Source: Caulobacter radicis (GTDB lineage Bacteria > Pseudomonadota > Alphaproteobacteria > Caulobacterales > Caulobacteraceae). From it: a DNA stretch of 64,000 nucleotides. Shown piece after piece: positions 59,654 to 64,000 of the stretch. The position numbers were made by a program, and so were the translations under genes. Below the pieces are notes generated by a model. It saw only the letters and a list, made by a program, of their open reading frames with translations, did not search any database and was not told the DNA's origin. The stretch spans positions 124,001 to 188,000 of the forward strand of contig NZ_QDKO01000019.1 of assembly GCF_003094615.1 (NCBI RefSeq), in the 5' to 3' direction. Numbering within the stretch: the first letter of the stretch is position 1; the number at the start of each line of letters is the position of its first letter.

Positions 59654-60019
59654 TCAGGCCGCGACGCGGCGGATGGCGTCGACCAGCTTTTCCGGGTTGA
59701 ACGGCTTGACGATCCAGCCCGTGGCGCCGGCGCGGCGCGCGCGGTCCTTCTTGGCCGGGTCGCTTTCCGTGGTCAGCACCAGGATCGGGATGGCGCGATA
59801 GTCGTCGTCGACCCGCACCGCCTCGATGAAGCCGAAGCCGTCCAGCTTGGGCATGTTGATGTCGGTGATGATCACGTCGGGGCGATGGGCCGAGAGAACC
59901 TCGAGCCCGTGCTCGCCGTCGACCGCTTCGACGACGTTGAACCCGGCGCCGGCGAGGGCCATGCGCAGCATGTCCCGCATCGTTCGGGAATCATCGACCG
60001 TGAGGACCGTCCGCGTCAC
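59654..60019 (-). CDS. cheYI: CheY response regulator CheYI
   Basis: 121-residue receiver: DD at 9-10, Asp53 (IITDINMPKLDG), Thr/Lys switch in VLTTESD and WIVKPFNPEK. The start is GTG 60019, with GGAG seven bases upstream, overlapping the cheX stop (GTGA). The upstream methionine reading into cheX would be longer than any CheY. cheA follows after 56 bases. Confidence 0.93.
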   Translation of the reverse strand: MTRTVLTVDDSRTMRDMLRMALAGAGFNVVEAVDGEHGLEVLSAHRPDVIITDINMPKLDGFGFIEAVRVDDDYRAIPILVLTTESDPAKKDRARRAGATGWIVKPFNPEKLVDAIRRVAA

Positions 60020-60303
60020 GATTGAACTCCATGAATATCCGCCGAAAGAAGCGCCCCTTCGGCGCCGAACAGACGGGTGGTTTCGACAAAGGCCTCCGAA
60101 GGGGCCCGGATAGAGAAGGACTTGCCGTCCGCCGCCCAGGCGGTCTTGGCCGCCAGGAGCACTTGCAGGCACAGGCCGCCGAGGCGACGGACGTTGCCGG
60201 CGTCAACCTCGACCGCATCGCCGCGGCGTTCCAGGAACGCCGCCTTGAGGGGACCCGACGCCTTCAGATCAAGCGTCTCGGGCAGCGAAAGCACAGTCAT
60301 CAA
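60016..60303 (-). CDS. cheX: STAS-domain chemotaxis protein (Caulobacter CheX)
   Basis: 95-residue single STAS domain ([20 protein letters not shown], then [14 protein letters not shown]). It corresponds in position to the gene called cheX in the Caulobacter cluster, but is not the CheC-like CheX phosphatase of spirochaetes. It lacks the usual phosphorylatable Ser-Ser/Thr start of anti-sigma antagonists. Overlaps both the receptor gene (ATGA) and cheYI. Confidence 0.82.
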   Translation of the reverse strand: MMTVLSLPETLDLKASGPLKAAFLERRGDAVEVDAGNVRRLGGLCLQVLLAAKTAWAADGKSFSIRAPSEAFVETTRLFGAEGALLSADIHGVQS

Positions 60304-62267
60304 AACTCCTCCCAGCCGTCGCTGACCGGGGCGGCCGCTGCGGCGGCTCCGCCGCGGCCAGGCCGGGCGAAGGCGCCGAGCCGGGCGCGTTGCTCGGCGA
60401 CGGGGTTGCGGGCCGGCGAGTCGACATGGGCGTCGGCTTCGCGCGGGCGTTCAAAGCGTTGGGCCGAACCCTCGCCCACACGGAAGCGACCGATCAGGCG
60501 CACCAGCTCCGCGGTCTCGCCCTTCAGCGAGTGCGTCGCGGCGGTCGACTGCTCGACCATGGCGGCGTTCTGTTGGGTCACCTGATCCATCTGGTTGACG
60601 GCGGTGTTGACTTCGTTGAGGCCGGTCGCCTGCTCGGCCGCCGAGGCGGCGATCTCGGTGACCAGGGCGTCGATCTCGCCGACCTTCGCCACGATCCGCT
60701 GCAGGGCCTCGCCGGTCTGGCCGACCAGGCTCACCCCGGCAGAGACCTGCTGGGTCGACGACGAGATCAGGGTCTTGATCTCCTTGGCGGCCTCTGCCGA
60801 GCGCTGGGCGAGCGCGCGGACTTCCTGGGCGACCACCGCGAAACCACGTCCCGCTTCGCCCGCCCGGGCGGCCTCCACCCCGGCGTTGAGCGCCAGGAGG
60901 TTGGTCTGGAAGGCGATCTCGTCGATCACGCCAATGATCTGGCTGATCTGCTTGGAGGAATTTTCGATTTCGCCCATCGCGGACACTGCCTGATGGACGA
61001 CCTGGCCGGAATGCGTCGCTTCGCCACGGGTCGTCGAGACGACGTCCGAGGCCTGGCGGGCGCCCGAAGCCGTGCGGCGCACGGTGGCGGTCAGCTCGTC
61101 GAGGGCGGCGGCGGTCTCTTCCAGGCTGGCGGCCTGCTGCTCGGTGCGGCGCGACAGGTCGTCGGAGGCGTGGGCGATTTCGTCGGCGCCGGTGCGCAGG
61201 CCGTCGGTCGAGGCCGTGATGACCTTCACGGTGTCCTGCAGCTGGGCGATGGCGCCGTTGAAGTCGTCCTTCAGCTTGGCGTATTCGCCCGGGAAGCTGG
61301 CGGTGACGCGGAAGGTCAGGTCGCCCTGGGCCAGGCGCTCGAGGCCCTCGGCCAGCGAGCTGACCACAAGGGCGCTCTCGCGGGCGGCGGCGGCGGCGGC
61401 CTGTTCCTTGGCGCGACGTTCGTCGGCGGTCAGGGCGGCCGACTTCTCCTGCTCGGCGCGCAGCTGCTCCAGGTGCAGCTGGTTGTCGCGGAACACCTTC
61501 AGCGAACGCACGATGGCGCCCAGCTCGTCCCCACGAGTCAGGCGTTCCAGATCGATGCCGTTGTCGCCCTTGGAGAGCTTCTCGGTGGCGCCGGCGATGT
61601 CGGCGATCGACTTGCGGGTCGTCATCACGGTCATGAAGGCCAGGACGCCGACGGCGGCCAGGGTGATGAGCGAGAGGACGATGGTGATGCTGATCGAGGC
61701 GGCGGCCTCGGCTTGGCGCTTGGCGGCCTGCGTCTTGGCGCGGTTGGCGGCGTCGTCGACCACCTTCTGCAGCTGCGCGGCCATCTTGACGTACTGGTCT
61801 TCGAAGCTGCCGGCGAAGCTCATCGCCATGCCCGCGTCGACGTCGACCATGCCGCTGACGGTGTCGACGGCGCTGCGGCACTCGGCCAGGGCCTTGACCA
61901 GGGCTTCGATCTTCGGACGCTCCGAAACCGGAAGACGGCCGGAGAGGGCCTTCATTTCCTTGCCCAGGGTGTCGAACTCGGCGAGCAGTTCGGTGATGCG
62001 CGGACCGGCCGGAGCGGCCATCGGGTCGGCCTTGGAGGCCAGGATCTGGTAGAGCTTGCCGTGAGCGTCGGTGATGCGGCGCGACAGCGACTGGATCTCG
62101 CTGTTGGTGCGCATGTCGGTCTCGACGACCTGTTGCAGCGCCGCCGACTGGCTCTTCTGCACGACGATGGACCCCACGGCCATGGCCGCCAGCATCAGCA
62201 GAGCGAAAGCCGGCGCGAAGCCGATTTTTATGATCAACGGCAGATCGACGAGTCGAAAGCGCTTCAT
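60300..62267 (-). CDS. mcpA: Methyl-accepting chemotaxis protein McpA-like
   Basis: 655-residue transmembrane receptor, first gene of the che operon. N-terminal helix at about 10-34, periplasmic four-helix bundle (about 35-190), second helix ([19 protein letters not shown]), HAMP (about 215-275), then a methylation/signalling rod with hairpin [20 protein letters not shown]. The C-terminus DGWEEF resembles the NWETF-type pentapeptide that tethers CheR. ATG 62267 follows GGGGAT. In C. crescentus McpA is polar and is removed by ClpXP during the cell cycle; the correspondence is by position and length. Confidence 0.93.
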   Translation of the reverse strand: MKRFRLVDLPLIIKIGFAPAFALLMLAAMAVGSIVVQKSQSAALQQVVETDMRTNSEIQSLSRRITDAHGKLYQILASKADPMAAPAGPRITELLAEFDTLGKEMKALSGRLPVSERPKIEALVKALAECRSAVDTVSGMVDVDAGMAMSFAGSFEDQYVKMAAQLQKVVDDAANRAKTQAAKRQAEAAASISITIVLSLITLAAVGVLAFMTVMTTRKSIADIAGATEKLSKGDNGIDLERLTRGDELGAIVRSLKVFRDNQLHLEQLRAEQEKSAALTADERRAKEQAAAAAARESALVVSSLAEGLERLAQGDLTFRVTASFPGEYAKLKDDFNGAIAQLQDTVKVITASTDGLRTGADEIAHASDDLSRRTEQQAASLEETAAALDELTATVRRTASGARQASDVVSTTRGEATHSGQVVHQAVSAMGEIENSSKQISQIIGVIDEIAFQTNLLALNAGVEAARAGEAGRGFAVVAQEVRALAQRSAEAAKEIKTLISSSTQQVSAGVSLVGQTGEALQRIVAKVGEIDALVTEIAASAAEQATGLNEVNTAVNQMDQVTQQNAAMVEQSTAATHSLKGETAELVRLIGRFRVGEGSAQRFERPREADAHVDSPARNPVAEQRARLGAFARPGRGGAAAAAAPVSDGWEEF

Positions 62268-62613
62268 GACAAATCCCCTCCAAGAGACGGCCGTGCCCAC
62301 GGACCGTCCGCAATGTGGGGCGATCATCACGATAGATTCCTAATTCTTCCTGACTTTGGTTAAGGATGATGGCCGCACCCTGTCGCACCCCCTGTCGCAC
62401 ACGTATCGATGTGCGCATACGCACGCGTATTTGAGTCTAGAGTGGGGGATTGTGGCCGCATGGCGCCATTCACAAGTCATTATGGTTATCGATAAGTAAA
62501 TATCGATTATTCTTCGGTGACTCAGACTATCTTAACTTGCGGCTGCGAAAAGGTGCAGGCGTCCGGTTGGCGCAACGTCCAACGGACGAAGAAAAAATAC
62601 TAGGAGCAGCGGG
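62268..62613. promoter_or_regulatory. Divergent promoter region mcpA / small secreted protein
   Basis: 346 bases, AT-rich in the right half. On the minus strand TTAACC (62363-62358) is a CtrA half-site type motif 91-96 bases before the mcpA ATG, in line with cell-cycle control, but no second half-site in TTAA-N7-TTAAC spacing. On the right, ATCGAT repeats at about 62492-62507 and TTAACTTG at 62533 are further candidates. Neither core promoter is certain. Confidence 0.45.
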
Positions 62614-62925
62614 ATGAAATATCCGATCGCTATTGCCGCGGGAATCGCCGGCAGCTTTTTCGTCGCTCAGGCCGCTTCGGCCGCCGGCGGTTTCGAAGAC
62701 CAAATGGGCCGCTGCCTTCAGCAGTTCGCCAACACCAAGGACGCCGCCCAGGTGATGCTTGAGTGCACCGCCGACGCCGGCAAGCTCTCGGGCTGCAAGG
62801 TCGTCGACAACAGCGCGGCCGGCAAGGGCTTCGACAAGGCGGCCATGTGCATCGCCGAGAAGCTGCCGATGGGCGCCAAGACCGGCACCGTGAAGGTTCC
62901 GTTCCGCTTCCCGGGCGGCGCGTAA
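62614..62925 (+). CDS. Small secreted protein resembling a TonB C-terminal domain
   Basis: 103 residues. ATG 62614 with AGGAG upstream; signal peptide MKYPIAIAAGIAGSFFVAQA, cut after ASA-A. The mature part of about 80 residues has the pattern of TonB C-terminal domains (GCKVVDNSAAGKGFDKAAMC, then VKVPFRFPGG), with four cysteines (GRCLQQ, LECTAD, GCKV, AMCIAE) that could form two disulfides. No membrane anchor or Pro-rich linker. Function unknown; it lies between two chemoreceptor genes in divergent orientation to mcpA. Confidence 0.65.
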   Translation: MKYPIAIAAGIAGSFFVAQAASAAGGFEDQMGRCLQQFANTKDAAQVMLECTADAGKLSGCKVVDNSAAGKGFDKAAMCIAEKLPMGAKTGTVKVPFRFPGGA

Positions 62926-62954
62926 GACTTACGCGCCTTCCCAGAGGGGGTTTC

Positions 62955-63026
62955 AAACGCCTCCGCTGGTCCAGGCCGGCGCATCCCGCACGGGACGCGC
63001 CACGGCCGGACCGGCGGGGGCGTTTT
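62955..63026 (+). terminator. Terminator of the small secreted protein gene
   Basis: CGCCTCCGCTGGTCC (62958-62972) pairs imperfectly with GGACCGGCGGGGGCG (63008-63022), with a further GC-rich inner arm, followed by TTTT. Confidence 0.75.
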
Positions 63027-63087
63027 GCTGTCTGGACACTGGCGTCTCAAAGTAACGCCCCACGTTCCCTAAGAATACGCGCCCCAA

Positions 63088-63113
63088 GAAGAAGACCCGC
63101 CTCGCGGCGGGTC
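63088..63113 (-). terminator. Terminator of the second MCP gene
   Basis: GACCCGCC (63094-63101) pairs with GGCGGGTC (63106-63113). On the minus strand it is followed by TTCTT, 70 bases past the MCP stop at 63183. Confidence 0.75.
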
Positions 63114-63182
63114 AGGTGAGGAGACGCGCGAAGAAACTGATCGGAGCGCGTTACGCTAAGCCGCGCCCCGACCTCACGAAAT

Positions 63183-64000
63183 TCAATACTCCTCCCAGTC
63201 CTGGTCGATGGCGACGGCGGTCGAGCCGCGGTGCGCGCCGGGACGGGAGGCCACGCGGGGCGCGGCCGGACGGGGCGCCGGACGGGCGGCCTGGGCGGGC
63301 GCCGCCTGGCGGGAGGTCTTGAAGCCGCCGACGAGGCGGGTCAGCTCGTTGGACTGGCCCTTCAGCGAATGGGTCGCGGCGGTGGTCTGCTCGACCATGG
63401 CGGCGTTCTGCTGGGTGACCTGGTCCATCTGGTTCACGGCGATGTTGACCTGGGCGAGGCCGCTCGACTGTTCCTGGGCCGAGGACGAGATCTCGCCGAC
63501 CAGGGCGTCGATCTCGGCCACCTTGACGACGATGCCGCGCAGGGCCTCGCCGGTCTGGCCGACCAGGGCCACGCCGGCCTCGACCTGCTTGGACGAGGCG
63601 CCGATCAGGGCCTTGATCTCCTTGGCCGCCTCGGCCGAACGCTGGGCCAGGGCCCGCACTTCGGAGGCGACGACCGCGAAACCCTTGCCGGCGTCGCCGG
63701 CCCGGGCGGCCTCGACGCCGGCGTTCAGCGCCAGGAGGTTGGTCTGGAAGGCGATCTCGTCGATCACCCCGATGATGTTGCTGATCTCGCGGGAGCTCGT
63801 TTCGATCTCGCCCATGGCGGCGACGGCGTCTGTGACGACCACGCCCGAGCGCTCGGCGTCGGTCTTGGCGCCGGCCACCACGTCGGAGGCCTGGCGGGCG
63901 CCGGCGGCGGCGCGCTTGACCGTGGCGGTGATCTCGTCGAGGGCGGCGGCGGTTTCTTCCAGGCTGGCGGCCTGCTGTTCGGTGCGGCGCGACAGGTCGT
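63183..64000 (-). CDS. Methyl-accepting chemotaxis protein, C-terminal part
   Basis: About 272 residues are visible: the signalling domain of a chemoreceptor whose N-terminus lies right of base 64000. The conserved hairpin [20 protein letters not shown] is present, and the tail QDWEEY again looks like a CheR/CheB tether. The visible part is very close to that of the mcpA product 900 bases away, so the two are paralogues. Sensory domain and ligand cannot be seen. Confidence 0.93.
   Translation of the reverse strand, partial: DLSRRTEQQAASLEETAAALDEITATVKRAAAGARQASDVVAGAKTDAERSGVVVTDAVAAMGEIETSSREISNIIGVIDEIAFQTNLLALNAGVEAARAGDAGKGFAVVASEVRALAQRSAEAAKEIKALIGASSKQVEAGVALVGQTGEALRGIVVKVAEIDALVGEISSSAQEQSSGLAQVNIAVNQMDQVTQQNAAMVEQTTAATHSLKGQSNELTRLVGGFKTSRQAAPAQAARPAPRPAAPRVASRPGAHRGSTAVAIDQDWEEY

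Noticed and set aside
62350..62370. Full CtrA binding site before mcpA
   Set aside because: Only one TTAACC half-site; no second half at the N7 distance, so it is noted only as a half-site in the promoter region.

Overview
The window is high-GC alphaproteobacterial chromosome and very probably comes from a Caulobacter species. Three things point there: a chemotaxis cluster in the order mcpA-cheX-cheYI-cheA-cheW-cheR-cheB-cheYII-cheD-cheU-cheYIII-cheE, TonB-dependent receptors of the Xanthomonas/Caulobacter kind, and palindromic intergenic repeats of a type common in this genus. I see no prophage, insertion sequence, CRISPR array, rRNA or plasmid gene. The assignments rest on protein motifs and gene order read directly from the sequence; no database search was possible.

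Layout. 1-3.6 kb: 5' part of gltD, uppP, an NDUFA9-like reductase, tRNA-Leu(CAG). 3.8-10 kb: an RNase D-like exonuclease, the LPS-transport genes lptC-lptA-lptB, then rpoN, exoD, hpf and ptsN. 10-15.5 kb: small unknown or envelope proteins, including a secreted protein whose signal peptide is cut off by a one-base frameshift, a DsbD-type reductase and a thioredoxin-fold protein. 15.6-25 kb: pgi, then a glycan-use locus (TonB receptor, exported GH2 glycosidase, a divergent Asp-box protein, a VOC protein). 25.1-28.9 kb: hisS-hisZ-hisG behind a histidine-rich leader peptide with mutually exclusive RNA pairings. 29-35.4 kb: a hairpin-rich non-coding stretch, a MarR-GNAT fusion, a thioesterase, Zur, a class A acid phosphatase, and two polyamine genes (deoxyhypusine-synthase-like and ornithine-decarboxylase-like). 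35.6-48.2 kb: a phosphorus-scavenging neighbourhood with phnCDE, a TonB receptor, an OprP-type porin behind a Pho box, pstS, and a metallophosphoesterase/glycosyltransferase pair that looks like PlcP-Agt lipid remodelling. 48.4-52.2 kb: a TetR regulator and a third TonB receptor with three ACCGGT-centred operators. 52.5-64 kb: the che cluster, a small TonB-CTD-like secreted protein, and a second, truncated MCP.

The strongest candidates for a little-described system are the his leader upstream of hisS-hisZ-hisG (25106-25314), where an aminoacyl-tRNA synthetase gene appears to be controlled by translation of its own cognate codons, and the clustering of high-affinity P uptake with phospholipid-replacement genes. 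The five-hairpin segment at 29009-29178 is the best unexplained non-coding region.
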